64,000 bases of DNA from Nostoc sp. JL33 (GTDB lineage Bacteria; Cyanobacteriota; Cyanobacteriia; Cyanobacteriales; Nostocaceae): the NCBI RefSeq assembly GCF_017114985.1, contig NZ_JABXKP010000007.1, forward strand, positions 62,001-126,000. Direction: 5' to 3'. Of this stretch, positions 45,015 through 55,446 are shown in pieces. The position numbers and the translations under genes are program-made. Every line of letters starts with the position of its first letter. Position 1 is the first letter of the stretch. A model generated the notes under the pieces. The model was not told the origin of the DNA and searched no databases. It saw only the letters and a list, made by a program, of their open reading frames with translations.

Positions 45015-45582
45015 TAAGGGATAGATGCTTTGTTAGGGTGCTACCCAGTCTGACTGGGAACCCATGCTATGGTTTGCAACTTACGCGCCCGATCAACTCG
45101 TCGGCTGCTCATAATAATCAAATTTGGGCTACTAACTGCTAAAAATTACAGTTATTTCCTACTTTTTACAAGTATCTACAGTTAGATAAAAGGTAGCTTC
45201 TTAAACATTTTTCTATGGGAACCTTATTAACAATTGTAACATTTATGAGAATGTTTTGGCTAGATGGCGACGTTAAATTTCCTGGCTGTTCCAGTTCATG
45301 CAATGTCGCCCATTTTCTCAAGGCTGACTAGAAGTCAATTTAAGAAATTATCTGGTTTCAATAATTTTCCTCATATTTGTTAAAGTATCTCAATGAGAAC
45401 TATAGTCATTCTCTTATAACAATTCTTTAATTTTTCTTGGGCATGGGGCATAGGGCGTAGGGCATTGAAAAGAGGCTCCAGGGGCGGGGTGCTGCTCTTG
45501 CTGAGGGAAAAACTCTTCTCCCTTGCTCCCTGTGCTCCCTGCTCCCTCATCTGCCTTGTCCCCACTCCCCACTCCCTACTCC
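45015..45582. other. Long spacer with short repeats
   Basis: Upstream of the sigma factor gene, about 570 bases hold no credible gene. The right half (45440-45590) is made of GGGCATGGGGCATAGGGCGT and CTCCCTACTCCCTACTCC-type short repeats. The left part should contain the sigma-factor promoter; I see no clear element. Confidence 0.45.
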
Positions 45583-48500
45583 CTACTCCTTACTGACGAT
45601 CGCGCAGTAATCTTGGATGGCTTTTACGTCCAAAGTCGTATTTTGTAAGGAACGGATGGCGGCAACGGTAGCTTTTGCACCCGCGATCGTAGTAATAATC
45701 GGAATTTTGTAACCTAAAGCTGTGCGACGGATTAACCTAGCATCAGTCTGAGCTTCTTCCCCTGAAGGTGTGTTGATAATAAGTTGGATTTTCTGGTTTT
45801 TGATTGCATCGAGGACGTGGGGACGACCTTCATGGAGTTTTAACACCAACTCAATATTTAACCCGTGTTCGAGAAGAACTCGGCGTGTACCAAGTGTAGC
45901 CATCACTTTAAAGCCCAAATCGATAAATTCCTTCACCACAGCACCCGCAGCAGGTTTATCGCGATCGCTCATTGATACAAATACAGTTCCCGTCAGTGGT
46001 AAATGCTCCCCAGCACCCATTTCCGCTTTGGCAAAGGCACGCCCAAAGTCGCTGTCAATCCCCATCACCTCACCAGTAGAGCGCATTTCTGGGCCTAATA
46101 TTGTATCAGTTCCAGGGAATTTATTAAAGGGTAATACAGCTTCTTTTACAGCAATGTGGGTTGGAATAACTTCCTCGGTGAAGTGTAGCTCCTCTAAGGT
46201 TTTGCCTGACATAATTAAGGATGCTAGTTTCGCCAACTGTACGCCCGTTGCCTTAGAAACAAAGGGGACTGTGCGGGAGGCGCGGGGGTTGGCTTCCAGA
46301 ATGTAAACTTGGGGAGAATAGCTGCTTGCGCCGACAACGGCAAATTGAATATTCATCAATCCCACGACTGACAGCGCTTGTGCTAGCTGCACCGTCCAAG
46401 TGCGAATTTGATTGAGAACTGCTGGTGATAGGGAAATGGAAGGTAAGGAACAAGCGGAATCTCCTGAGTGAATTCCGGCTTGTTCGATGTGTTCCATGAT
46501 GCCACCAATCACCACCCGTCCTGTATGATCAGCGATCGCATCTACATCAACTTCGATCGCATTTTCCAAAAACTTATCAATCAAAATCGGATGTTCTGGT
46601 TCCACTAGTACCGCAAAGGTCATGTAGCGTTCCAACTCAGTATCGGAATAAACGATTTCCATCGCCCGTCCCCCCAACACATAGCTGGGACGCACCACCA
46701 CCGGATAGCCAATGCGTTTGGCGACAATCAGCGCATCTTCGTAAGTCCGAGCGATACCGTTAGGCGGTTGGGAAATATTCAACTGTTGAAGAATCTTTTC
46801 AAACCGCTCCCGGTTTTCTGCCATGTCAATAGAATCTGGTGATGTACCCCAGATTTTAGTGATCAGTCCTGATGTGTCATTGTTAAGAAACTCTTGTAAA
46901 GGAATAGCCAACTTTAGCGGTGTTTGTCCGCCAAACTGGATGATCACCCCGACGGGATTTTCAGTTTCGATGATGTTAAGAACATCTTCTTTTGTTAAAG
47001 GCTCAAAGTAAAGGCGATCGCTGGTATCGTAGTCTGTCGAAACTGTCTCTGGGTTGGAGTTGACCATAATCGTCTCATACCCCGCTCCCTTCAAGGCATA
47101 GGCGGCGTGACAACAACAATAATCAAACTCAATTCCCTGCCCAATGCGGTTGGGGCCACCACCCAAAATCAATACTTTTGGCTTGGTTGTTGGCAAAACC
47201 TCTGTTTCTTCTTCGTAGGTAGAATAGTAGTAAGGGGTAAATGCTTCAAACTCAGCCGCGCAGGTATCCACGGTTTTGTAAACTGGGATGATTCCTAGTG
47301 ACTTGCGGTAAGCGCGAACTTCATCTTCGGTGGTTTTGGTGGCATAGGCAATCTGGCGATCGCTATATCCGTCCCGCTTCACTTCATAAAGTTGCTCTTT
47401 TGTCAATTGCTGTAAGGGTGTCCGTTTCAGGAATTTTTCGACATCTAGCAGTTGCTGCAATTTATCCAGGAACCATCGGTCAATACCAGTGAGTTCATAG
47501 ATTTCCTCAATGGTTATTCCTTGCTGCAAGGCATGACGCACGGCGAAAATGCGATCGGGGTTAGGTGTCCGCAATTGGGCGCGAATTTGTTCGCCACTGG
47601 GTAATTTCTCAGCTTTGTCGCAACCCCAACCAGCGCGTCCTGTTTCTAGCGATCGCAGCGCTTTTTGAAAGGATTCGTTGAATGTCCGCCCAATTGCCAT
47701 TGCTTCCCCGACTGACTTCATTTGGGTTGTGAGCACTGGTTCTGAACCAGGAAACTTTTCAAAGGCGAAGCGGGGAATTTTTGTCACCACATAGTCAATT
47801 GTCGGCTCAAAGGACGCGGGAGTTTTCTTGGTGATGTCATTTTGAATTTCATCCAGGGTGTAGCCCACAGCCAATTTTGCGGCAATTTTAGCGATCGGGA
47901 AACCCGTGGCTTTGGAAGATAAAGCCGAACTGCGGGAAACGCGGGGGTTCATCTCAATTACAACCACATCCCCATTAACCGGATTGACGGCAAATTGAAT
48001 ATTAGAACCGCCAGTTTCCACGCCGATCTCGCGGATGATTTTAATTGCCATATCCCGCAGCCTTTGATATTCTTTATCAGTGAGGGTTTGCGCGGGAGCG
48101 ACGGTAATCGAGTCGCCAGTGTGGATACCCATAGGGTCAAGGTTTTCGATGGAGCAGATAATCACCACGTTATCTGCCAAATCACGCATCACTTCGAGTT
48201 CATATTCTTTCCAGCCGAGTAAAGACTGGTCAATGAGAATTTGCGAAACAGGGCTAGCATCTATACCTACCTGTGCCATTTCTTCAAATTCTTCTTGGTT
48301 GTAGGCAATACCGCCGCCACTTCCACCCATTGTGAAAGCTGGACGAATAATCAGGGGATAAGTACCAATTTGGCGGGCAACAGCTTTGGCTTCTTCCAAA
48401 GATTCGGCTGTGTCGCTAGGACACACAGCTATTCCGATTTTTGCCATTGCCTGACCAAAAAGTTTTCTGTCTTCGGCTTTTTCGATCGCTGGTAGTTTAG

Positions 48501-48852
48501 CGCCGATTAACTCAACGCCGTACTTTTCCAACACCCCATTTTTGGCTAAAGCAACGGCGAGGTTGAGGGCGGTTTGTCCTCCCATCGTCGGTAGTAGAGC
48601 GTCAGGGCGTTCTTTTTCAATGACTTTTTCGACCAATTCCGGTGTCAGAGGCTCAATGTAAGTGCGATCTGCCGTTTCCGGGTCGGTCATAATCGTTGCA
48701 GGGTTGGAGTTGACCAAAACCACTTCATAGCCTTCTTCTCGCAGCGCTTTGCAGGCTTGAGTGCCAGAGTAGTCAAACTCACAGGCTTGTCCGATCACAA
48801 TTGGACCAGAGCCTAACAGGAGAATCTTCCGGAGGTCGTCACGGCGGGGCAT
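45583..48852 (-). CDS. carB: Carbamoyl-phosphate synthase large subunit
   Basis: The 1089-residue protein has the two ATP-grasp halves typical of CarB. The first starts [29 protein letters not shown] with [14 protein letters not shown]. The second starts [23 protein letters not shown] with [14 protein letters not shown]. The C-terminal MGS-like allosteric domain includes [19 protein letters not shown]. It makes carbamoyl phosphate from bicarbonate, ammonia and two ATP for arginine and pyrimidines. The carA partner is not in the window. The coding sequence is intact and of normal length. Confidence 0.98.
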   Translation of the reverse strand: MPRRDDLRKILLLGSGPIVIGQACEFDYSGTQACKALREEGYEVVLVNSNPATIMTDPETADRTYIEPLTPELVEKVIEKERPDALLPTMGGQTALNLAVALAKNGVLEKYGVELIGAKLPAIEKAEDRKLFGQAMAKIGIAVCPSDTAESLEEAKAVARQIGTYPLIIRPAFTMGGSGGGIAYNQEEFEEMAQVGIDASPVSQILIDQSLLGWKEYELEVMRDLADNVVIICSIENLDPMGIHTGDSITVAPAQTLTDKEYQRLRDMAIKIIREIGVETGGSNIQFAVNPVNGDVVVIEMNPRVSRSSALSSKATGFPIAKIAAKLAVGYTLDEIQNDITKKTPASFEPTIDYVVTKIPRFAFEKFPGSEPVLTTQMKSVGEAMAIGRTFNESFQKALRSLETGRAGWGCDKAEKLPSGEQIRAQLRTPNPDRIFAVRHALQQGITIEEIYELTGIDRWFLDKLQQLLDVEKFLKRTPLQQLTKEQLYEVKRDGYSDRQIAYATKTTEDEVRAYRKSLGIIPVYKTVDTCAAEFEAFTPYYYSTYEEETEVLPTTKPKVLILGGGPNRIGQGIEFDYCCCHAAYALKGAGYETIMVNSNPETVSTDYDTSDRLYFEPLTKEDVLNIIETENPVGVIIQFGGQTPLKLAIPLQEFLNNDTSGLITKIWGTSPDSIDMAENRERFEKILQQLNISQPPNGIARTYEDALIVAKRIGYPVVVRPSYVLGGRAMEIVYSDTELERYMTFAVLVEPEHPILIDKFLENAIEVDVDAIADHTGRVVIGGIMEHIEQAGIHSGDSACSLPSISLSPAVLNQIRTWTVQLAQALSVVGLMNIQFAVVGASSYSPQVYILEANPRASRTVPFVSKATGVQLAKLASLIMSGKTLEELHFTEEVIPTHIAVKEAVLPFNKFPGTDTILGPEMRSTGEVMGIDSDFGRAFAKAEMGAGEHLPLTGTVFVSMSDRDKPAAGAVVKEFIDLGFKVMATLGTRRVLLEHGLNIELVLKLHEGRPHVLDAIKNQKIQLIINTPSGEEAQTDARLIRRTALGYKIPIITTIAGAKATVAAIRSLQNTTLDVKAIQDYCAIVSKE

Positions 48853-48961
48853 AGTCGTTGCCTTGGAGTACGAGAATACAAATCAAATCCTGATTATTTT
48901 AAGGGTCTTTACCCCCTCTGGTGCTTTTTATTATTAAGATTTTCTAAGTTTGATGACACAG

Positions 48962-49076
48962 AGGGGAGTCGGGAGTGGGGAGTGGGGGATGAGGGGGATG
49001 AGGGAGATGAGGGAGATGAGGGAGACAAGGAGAATAACCAATGCCCAATGCCCAATGCCCAATGCCCAATACCTAA
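48962..49076. repeat. Short tandem repeat array (GGGGAGT, GAGATGAGG and ATGCCCA units)
   Basis: Three unit types follow each other: GGGGAGTCGGGAGTGGGGAGT, then GGATGAGGGAGATGAGGGAGATGAGG, then four copies of the heptamer ATGCCCA. These are the short tandemly repeated units that Nostoc genomes carry in spacers. The array lies upstream of carB in the 570-base gap before dps. Confidence 0.75.
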
Positions 49077-49311
49077 CGATGATTTTGTATTTCTAATTTT
49101 ATTTAATTGTCATGCTTAAATTTATTAAGCTTTTGCGAATCTTTATTCTTTAAGCTGATGACACCTGGCAACAAATGGTAATTTATTTTGGCATATATCT
49201 ATCCTGATTATTCAGCACAAATAAATTTCTTAATTAAGAATGTTTATTAACTAGCTAATTGCTAAATATTTTCAATGTTAAATATTATGTAAATATGTTT
49301 ACTTAGATTAA

Positions 49312-49353
49312 AAATGGCAGAGAAATAGGGATACCATTCTCTGCCATTTTTTA
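49312..49353 (-). terminator. Rho-independent terminator for dps
   Basis: AAATGGCAGAGA (49312-49323) pairs with TCTCTGCCATTT (49338-49349) in a 12-bp stem with a 14-base loop, followed by T-rich sequence on either strand. It lies 75 bases past the dps stop. Confidence 0.65.
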
Positions 49354-49424
49354 TATTATTTTAAGAGTTAGTGCTGCCAACTTTTTCTTTGAGTCTAGGT
49401 AGACAAATCTAGATTATCAGAGCT

Positions 49425-49979
49425 TTAGCTTTGAGCAGCTTGAACAAACGCTAAGGTTAAGCTGTCTTTGGCGAGGAAGTGAGACAAATGATAAGCACGT
49501 TCCTCAGTTTTCAACAAAATCTTTTCGTAGAGATAGCGTGTGCCCCTATCCCCCAAACTCTCTGCCTGAGCAGCTTGGCGGCGAATTACGCCAATAATGG
49601 CTTGTTCTGCGGCTAGGTCATTTTCTACCATTTGGCGAGAGGAATATACGCCTTCAGATTCTTGCTCAAAAACAGTTAATTCTGCTAGCTTACTGAAAGT
49701 GGCTACTGGCACACCACCTAGTCCATCCAAGCGTTCCCCAATTTCATGAACGTGCTCTTGTACTTGGTTGTAGCTTTCGTTAAAAAACTCATGCAGAGAG
49801 TAAAATTCTGAGCCTTCAACTACAAAATGATGCTTTTGGTACTGTAAGTATAGTGCCTGGAAACTAGCTAATAAGACGTTAAATCCTTCTGTAACTGGAG
49901 CAGTGACGCTGTGATCCAGCAAGACGGGATTGTCATATACATGACCAAAATTCCGTAACAAAGTTTGCGTTTCAGACAT
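49425..49979 (-). CDS. dps: Dps family ferritin-like protein
   Basis: The 184-residue protein has the Dps/ferritin-like four-helix core: [54 protein letters not shown] carries the ferroxidase ligands. Later helices follow ([52 protein letters not shown]). It resembles the cyanobacterial DpsA type. It should store iron and protect DNA from peroxide. An inverted repeat AGCAGTTA..TAACTGCT (49997-50019) in the leader is a possible operator. Confidence 0.88.
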   Translation of the reverse strand: MSETQTLLRNFGHVYDNPVLLDHSVTAPVTEGFNVLLASFQALYLQYQKHHFVVEGSEFYSLHEFFNESYNQVQEHVHEIGERLDGLGGVPVATFSKLAELTVFEQESEGVYSSRQMVENDLAAEQAIIGVIRRQAAQAESLGDRGTRYLYEKILLKTEERAYHLSHFLAKDSLTLAFVQAAQS

Positions 49980-50383
49980 TGTTCTCCTCGCTTTTTAGCA
50001 GTTATAGATTTTAACTGCTTATTCCTTACATATTAACATTTTAATAATTAAGAGCAAGTCGATTCGCCATCACAAGATTTTGTATTTTTGCTTACTAAAA
50101 ATCTCAAGTTTATTGTTTGCAACTTGATGAGCGTGCCATCAAGTTGCATGTATTTATTATTATTGACATTCAAACTTAAGTGTGCGTAATTCCCTAGAGA
50201 GTCGGGAGATGCGGAAGACAGAGTAGAATTTTTTCCCTTACCTCTCACCCTGCGGTTCGTTAAAGCTACATCTGCCCCTTCCCTACAAACGCGAATAGCG
50301 GACGCGTAAGGGACAATGCGTGAATGCGTGAATTGATTTCTCCCTCATGGGATGACTGCAAGAATTTAATTTTTTTTTCCAAA

Positions 50384-50416
50384 ATTAATGATAATTATTT
50401 GCACTTAATGTATGCT
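50384..50416 (+). promoter_or_regulatory. Fur-box-like site with a -10 element
   Basis: The stretch ATTAATGATAATTATTTGC (50384-50402) matches the Fur consensus GATAATGATAATCATTATC at 14 of 19 positions. TATGCT at 50411-50416 is a plausible -10, so a bound repressor would cover the -35 region. Downstream lie the Asr1405-like and [2Fe-2S] genes. Iron control is inference. The other part of the 49980-50510 spacer holds a short CGCGAATAGCGGACGCG-type repeat. Confidence 0.45.
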
Positions 50417-50510
50417 AGTGTTAACAGGCTAAACTCCTAAGACTTTCAAAAAGCAGGGAGTTAAATCGTAGTAGTTACTGCAAGTTTGTTGCACTTTGAG
50501 GGCAATTCGC

Positions 50511-50756
50511 TTGAAATCGTTTAGTTCAGAAATAGAAATAAAGCACCTTGTAGAGGTGAATTGGGCAGACCGGTGGCAAGTCTATCAACGCCTAAAGGAG
50601 TTAGACATTCCCTGTAGTTGTGCGGCTAACCAGCCATTGAAAGTTGAAATTGGCAATCCTATTGCGGCTGTTCAACTTTGGAGTGTGATACGGCAATTTA
50701 CAGCCTTCCGTCAAGACCAGATTTTGACTCTTGAACGCTGCTGGTATAGTCGTTAG
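50511..50756 (+). CDS. Asr1405/Asl0597-type small protein
   Basis: The product is 81 residues from a TTG at 50511, with GAGGG nine bases upstream; an in-frame TTG at 50496 would add five residues. The core HLVEVNWADRWQVYQRLKELDIPCSCAANQPLKVEIGNPIAAVQLWSVIRQFTAFRQDQI matches the small cyanobacterial family named after Anabaena Asr1405 and Asl0597. No function is known. It precedes the [2Fe-2S] gene by 76 bases and follows a Fur-like box. Confidence 0.75.
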   Translation: MKSFSSEIEIKHLVEVNWADRWQVYQRLKELDIPCSCAANQPLKVEIGNPIAAVQLWSVIRQFTAFRQDQILTLERCWYSR

Positions 50757-50832
50757 CAATAGTTATAATCTGTGGCTACTGCTAAGAATCTCTCGCTTGA
50801 TAGCTTGTACTAGTTAAAAGGAGGTCAAAAAA

Positions 50833-51498
50833 ATGGGTGTATTTCAGAGTACAGAAGTATCAGAATTTTGCCTTGAAGGCAGGTTTATAAATTTTGTTAT
50901 TAAAGATGGCTATAAGCTTAAAGGCTTACTGCTGGGGACTCATGAGGGTGAGTCTTACATTAAATTAGCTAAACATTTACGGGCTACTTTTGACTTGCGC
51001 TTACCACCAGGGACTTGGTTACAAGTTGTTGGTTACAAAAAACATGATTTGAAGAACGGCACAGTTACACTGAAAGCTGAACGTGTAATGGCGGCGCGTT
51101 CTGAGATGGGGAGAGTTGAAACGATCGCCCCAGTACAAGAACCCCCATCTATTGATAATGTCAAGGTAAAACCAGCTAAGACTAAAGCCACGATTTTGGT
51201 GTGTCAAAAGTCTGATTGCATGAAACGCGGTGGTAAAGCGGTTTGTCAGGCGTTGGAGGCTGCTTTAAGCGATCGCGGTTTAGAAGACCAAGTTACAATC
51301 AAGGGCACTGGTTGTATGAAGAACTGTAAAGCTGGGCCTAACCTAGTAATGCCAGATAAAACGCGCCATAGCCGAATTCAAGCTTCACAAGTCCCGGCGC
51401 TAATGAAGCAGCATTTTGGTAACAAGAGTCTAGAAGCGCAGCCTGAGAATTTAAGGCAAGCAGCGATACCTAATAGCAAGTTTTGCGGAAATAAGTAG
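50833..51498 (+). CDS. (2Fe-2S) ferredoxin-like domain protein
   Basis: The 221-residue protein has an N-terminal domain (about 1-95) with FVIKDGYKLKGLLLGTHEGESYIKLAKHLRATFDLRLPPGTWLQVVGYKK, then a linker. A thioredoxin-like [2Fe-2S] domain follows from about residue 120, with CQKSDC and GCMKNCKAGPNLVM giving the four cysteines. Such domains carry electrons or act as redox sensors. A perfect AAGGAGG lies seven bases before the ATG. A strong terminator follows. The Fur-like box upstream of its neighbour could control it too. Confidence 0.87.
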   Translation: MGVFQSTEVSEFCLEGRFINFVIKDGYKLKGLLLGTHEGESYIKLAKHLRATFDLRLPPGTWLQVVGYKKHDLKNGTVTLKAERVMAARSEMGRVETIAPVQEPPSIDNVKVKPAKTKATILVCQKSDCMKRGGKAVCQALEAALSDRGLEDQVTIKGTGCMKNCKAGPNLVMPDKTRHSRIQASQVPALMKQHFGNKSLEAQPENLRQAAIPNSKFCGNK

Positions 51499-51598
51499 TG
51501 AAATATTGACATTTTAATGAGAAAGTTTAATAATATCTTTTCAAGTGTGTTCCCTTAATACTCGGCCGTAAGCTTTGATAAAAGTTTGCAACAAAATC

Positions 51599-51630
51599 AA
51601 AAAACTGGCTTTAACTAAGGCCAGTTTTTT
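51599..51630 (+). terminator. Rho-independent terminator
   Basis: AAAAAACTGGC (51599-51609) pairs with GCCAGTTTTTT (51620-51630), an 11-bp stem that ends in six T, 100 bases after the [2Fe-2S] gene. Confidence 0.75.
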
Positions 51631-51720
51631 GAATTAATAGGGTTTCTATTGAGCAATTTTTAATCGGGATGCTTCGATAATTTGTAAAGATTCAAGGGAA
51701 CGTGGTTGATTGGTGAGTAG

Positions 51721-51753
51721 GGAGACGCACTGAGGCTTGTCGTTAGACATCGC
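51721..51753 (-). repeat. GCGATGTCT..CGAC repeat, second copy
   Basis: On the - strand it reads GCGATGTCTAACGACAAGCC and then TCAGTGCGTCTCC, the same unit that interrupts the Uma2 gene at 31669. It lies just upstream of a small membrane protein gene. Confidence 0.6.
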
Positions 51754-51792
51754 TTACAGTGAAAGCGTTAATCATCAATCGTTTAAAAACAA

Positions 51793-52215
51793 ATGCCACA
51801 TATCCCTGATTGGATATACATCGTTTTTTTTCCACTTATCACGATAGTCATGATTTTTCTATTCCGTCATGACTGGAATCGTCTCGCTAAACTCTACCGC
51901 ACCCAAGAAGCGCCGCCACTAAACTTCTGCCGAATGAACACCGGTTCTGTGGGTTTGGTGTACTACAAAGGAACTTTAAATGTTGGTATAAATCCTCAAG
52001 GGATTTATTTGAGTATTTTCCCCTTGTTTAGCTTGGGACTTACGCCGTTGTTGATTCCCTGGAGTGCCATTAGGAAAATTGAACCTGCTAACCAACTATT
52101 TATTGAGCGTTTTCGTTTGTATCTTAGTTCTCCAAAAGTCAGCCTGATTTTAAGGAAAGATATTTTGGAACCAGCTAAAGAATTTTTAGTTATACAAGGG
52201 TTTGAGTGGATTTAG
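51793..52215 (+). CDS. Small protein of unknown function with one membrane segment
   Basis: The 140-residue protein has one N-terminal hydrophobic segment (residues 7-25, WIYIVFFPLITIVMIFLF). It is followed by a soluble PH-like beta domain (GLVYYKGTLNVGINPQGIYLSIFPLFSLGLTPLLIPWSAIRKIEP, RFRLYLSSPKVSLILRKDIL). The pattern of short strands with LLIPWSAI is seen in many small membrane-tethered proteins of unknown role. I do not recognise a named family. Confidence 0.65.
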   Translation: MPHIPDWIYIVFFPLITIVMIFLFRHDWNRLAKLYRTQEAPPLNFCRMNTGSVGLVYYKGTLNVGINPQGIYLSIFPLFSLGLTPLLIPWSAIRKIEPANQLFIERFRLYLSSPKVSLILRKDILEPAKEFLVIQGFEWI

Positions 52216-52794
52216 ACCTGACTTTTCACGGTATCTGGAAAACCTCTCTTCTTCATCTCTCTCCTAAAAAGAGGAGCGACTGCTACAGGTGCGGTTTCCC
52301 GACTTGGAAATTGCGCGTCTCACGAGAGGGAGAAGCATGTGGCGTCAGAGACTTTGAATTTTCCCCCTTAGAGCGTCCTATACACGGTAGCGGCACAGCA
52401 CTACGCAATGCAGTTTGTGATTACAAGGGCGATGAGCGCTCAGTTGAGCTACAGATGTTTTGGTGTAGAGGTAACAAATGCCGTTTATCGCCCGTAACAA
52501 TGTGAGTTAGTCATTGCGATCGCTTGTCTGCGGCACCCTGTTCGCCTTCGTCGTTCCTCCTCTCTACGAACGCGAATAGCGTGTCGCAGACAGACCGGAG
52601 GCGAACGCAATGACAGATATTACATTTAATTATGCTTGCCTACTAAGCAATTGTGATTAGTCGTAGATGAAATTTATTTAGGGTAGGACTTACACATTGA
52701 CAAGAAATACCAAATAGGAATCAAGGTTAAAAACCATATCATGCTGTAGGGGCACAGCATGATCTATTTACGTAGTTTACCGCCGTAGGCATCG

Positions 52795-52981
52795 CAGGAT
52801 AATTAAGAAAAGCCTGAAAACTTCCTCAATAGAATTTATTGCACATCACGATGCATTTGTACAGTGCGTAAGCCCTATAGGGGAGTTAGCAAAGCTCGGC
52901 AGTCGAGAAAAATATGACGCAGCTTTGGCGAAAGTACCAGATATTGAACCGGAATTTTATGATCAATTACCCACAGCCTAA
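52795..52981 (+). pseudogene. Remnant reading frame without a start
   Basis: One frame reads IEFIAHHDAFVQCV, then SPIGELAKLGSREKYDAALAKVPDIEPEFYDQLPTA and a stop at 52979-52981. The last part looks like the C-terminus of a small cyanobacterial protein, perhaps an antitoxin, but there is no start codon and no partner. I do not recognise a family. Confidence 0.3.
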
Positions 52982-53127
52982 CAACGTAGTACACCACGGC
53001 GTAAATAGAGCAACCATTTAAAATCCATAAAAAGCCTATTCCATAATACTTTTGAATGCGTGACTTCCGCCGTGCGGTAGTAAGCTGAAAAACATCTAAA
53101 TTGCATAACCTAATTAAACCTAACTCT

Positions 53128-53153
53128 TGTGGGGTGGGCATCTTGCCCGCCCT
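53128..53153 (+). repeat. GTGGGGTGGGCATC repeat, copy 1
   Basis: This 26-base unit has an inverted copy at 55747-55772 with 25 of 26 bases identical. The two copies lie on either side of the multicopper oxidase gene. Confidence 0.7.
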
Positions 53154-53717
53154 AATGGGAGCAAGTTAAATGTGGAACACCTTAGTGCAGGGTTTTTACC
53201 TTCATTCCCAACTTTTGCAAATACTTGACAAAAGTTAGGAATGAAGTGATGCCTGCGGTTCTTGCTAGCCTAGCAATGCAGCTTGTGATCCAAAGTTTCC
53301 TATTAATAGCTTTTTGCGTCTTTTTGGAATTCAGACGAAGTGGGAATTAATTAGTGTTACAGATATTGTTTTATGTCTATACTTTGCCGTCAGATTTGAA
53401 GTTTCCATAAAGTTATAGTCAATAGCTTGCATCTATAAACCATATTCTAATAGATTAATTTTGTCTGTAATCTGCACCACTAGGAAATATTTTTTAGCTT
53501 ATTTAAATCTAAATAAGTAGGTAGGCACGATAAAACCAATATGTGTTTAGTTTTGAAAAAACGGTGAAATAACTAATTTGCAAGGTATCTGCCGAATTTA
53601 TATTTCCTTATATATTTGGAAATTTCCTCGCTCACTTACTTAGCTGTTTATTCCATACCTGGAAAATATACATGGCAAGTGCTAATTAACTTCTTTGAGG
53701 GAAAAACCAAACCATTC

Positions 53718-55412
53718 ATGACCAGAATTATTAGACGAATAGCATTAAAGCTTGCAGCACTTCCAAGGGTATTGAAGCAAAGACAACTGCGGCAACTGTT
53801 GAAGATTGCTGGCAGTCTTTTTGTTGCTCTTGTTGTTGTGATATATGCGTTACAAGTGAGGGCGCAAACCATATCCTCATCTTCTGTTTGCGCTCTACCG
53901 CCTGTGGGAAGCATTGTCAAAAACCCACCAGAAATCCGCAATCCTGATGCCGCTCATCCGGCAAACTTTACGGTTGTCAACATTGCCCCTAAGCAAAACT
54001 GCTATGTTGCCAATGGTAACTTGCAAGCACCAACGCTGAGGATGAGTCCAGGTAACGCAAACTTAGTAGTGAGATTGACTAACCAATTACCAGGTCAAGC
54101 AAAAGGAATACAAGACCAAAACTGTCAGCGCCAATATCCTGGAGGAATGGCACCCCCAAATTCAACCAACCTGCATTTTCATGGCTTGAGTATATCTTCA
54201 AAATGCCATCAGGACGAAGTTGTGCGGACGGTGGTTGAGCCGAAACAGACTTTCCAGTACAATGTCAGTATTCCACAGGGAGAGCCACCGGGATTATATT
54301 GGTATCACCCACACGTCCACATGCAGAGTCAAGCTCAAGTGCTGAGTGGATTAACAGGTGCGATTATTATTGAAGGCATCGGGAAGTATAACAAGCAAGC
54401 TGCTCAACTTCCAGAACGGGTGTTTGTGTTGCGTGATACGCAGCTATTAAAATATTTTGACTATCAGCAACCAGCGAGGGATATTTCCATCAACTCAGTT
54501 CCAATTAGGTATAAAGGTGGGGGTATTTACGATCCGCCAGCGATCATTCAAATGAAACCCAATGAACAACAGTTTTGGCGTGTGGCTAATACTGCGGCGG
54601 ATACCTTCTTTGACTTGCAACTGCAATACAATAGCATTGCTCAACCGCTTCAATTAGTATCGATGGATGGTGTTCCTATCAATGCTAATAGTCAGTTGCA
54701 GAACCAGACTAAATCGGTCTACCACATTCTTGTACCCCCAGCCGGAAGGGCAGAGTTCATGATCAAAGGCCCGCAAGCGTCGGTCGCGGATGCCAAGTTT
54801 TTGACGCTCAAATATAACACAGGGGCACAAAATTATAATAACCCACAACGAACGATCGCTAGAATTCAGACGCAAGCGGCATCATCTGCTTCAGCCTCAA
54901 ATCCTGAGTTAAGGGTTGACTTAACCAAGGTATCGGGCGATCGCTTTTCTGGAATAAATCAGAACAAGCCTGTAAAACAGCGCAAGCTCTACTTCTCTCA
55001 AACAGCTGCTGGTGTAGAACCAGAGCAGTATTACATCACAGTAGAGCCAAATAAGCCTAAAGTTTATGATCCAAACTTCAAGACTCCCGATATCACGGTT
55101 CAGGAGGGAACGACTGAGGATTGGATCGTGGAAAACCGAAGTTTGGTAATCCATACTTTCCATATCCACCAAATCCACTTCCTCGTCTTGAACAGTTCCG
55201 ATGCGAGTGAAATCGGGATGATGCGCGACACAATCAATGTACCTATTTGGAACGGGAACCCAAACACCCCGTTTCCCAGCGTGAAACTGCGAATGGATTT
55301 CCGAGGCGTTCAGAATGGTACAAGTATTGCAGGTACTTTTGTTTACCACTGCCATATCTTGGAACACGAAGACAAGGGTATGATGGCATCTATTGAAGTC
55401 AAGAGGAAGTAA
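53718..55412 (+). CDS. Multicopper oxidase
   Basis: The ATG at 53718 gives 564 residues; a TTG at 53616 would add 34. An N-terminal basic region and hydrophobic segment (IAGSLFVALVVVIYALQVRAQ) form a signal peptide or anchor. All four copper motifs are present: NLHFHGLS, GLYWYHPHVHMQSQ, HTFHIHQIHF and YHCHILEHEDKGM, supplying type 1, 2 and 3 copper ligands. The enzyme should oxidise phenols, metals or similar substrates with O2 outside the cytoplasm. It is isolated, with repeats on both sides and no copper genes nearby. The exact substrate is unknown. Confidence 0.93.
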   Translation: MTRIIRRIALKLAALPRVLKQRQLRQLLKIAGSLFVALVVVIYALQVRAQTISSSSVCALPPVGSIVKNPPEIRNPDAAHPANFTVVNIAPKQNCYVANGNLQAPTLRMSPGNANLVVRLTNQLPGQAKGIQDQNCQRQYPGGMAPPNSTNLHFHGLSISSKCHQDEVVRTVVEPKQTFQYNVSIPQGEPPGLYWYHPHVHMQSQAQVLSGLTGAIIIEGIGKYNKQAAQLPERVFVLRDTQLLKYFDYQQPARDISINSVPIRYKGGGIYDPPAIIQMKPNEQQFWRVANTAADTFFDLQLQYNSIAQPLQLVSMDGVPINANSQLQNQTKSVYHILVPPAGRAEFMIKGPQASVADAKFLTLKYNTGAQNYNNPQRTIARIQTQAASSASASNPELRVDLTKVSGDRFSGINQNKPVKQRKLYFSQTAAGVEPEQYYITVEPNKPKVYDPNFKTPDITVQEGTTEDWIVENRSLVIHTFHIHQIHFLVLNSSDASEIGMMRDTINVPIWNGNPNTPFPSVKLRMDFRGVQNGTSIAGTFVYHCHILEHEDKGMMASIEVKRK

Positions 55413-55446
55413 CGCGAAAATAGTCAGATCGTCGTCAAATGAGCAG

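Larger units (their letters stand above)
52216..53615. other. 1.4-kb repeat-rich region
   Basis: No intact gene is seen. It holds CGCGAATAGCGTGTCGCAGAC-type repeats (52530-52613), a remnant reading frame (52795-52981) and the GTGGGGTGGGCATCTTGCCC repeat (53128-53153). A 17/18-matched hairpin follows at 53200-53246 (CTTCATTCCCAACTTTTG with its complement). The AT-rich end should hold the multicopper oxidase promoter. Confidence 0.5.

Noticed and set aside
45770..46306. 178-residue open frame on the + strand
   Set aside because: It lies wholly antisense to carB, follows that gene's codon pattern and resembles nothing.
50048..50248. 66-residue frame upstream of dps
   Set aside because: No ribosome-binding site or family match; it lies in a spacer next to repeats.
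52206..52505. 99-residue cysteine-containing frame
   Set aside because: It starts inside the previous gene and runs through repeat-type DNA; no motif.
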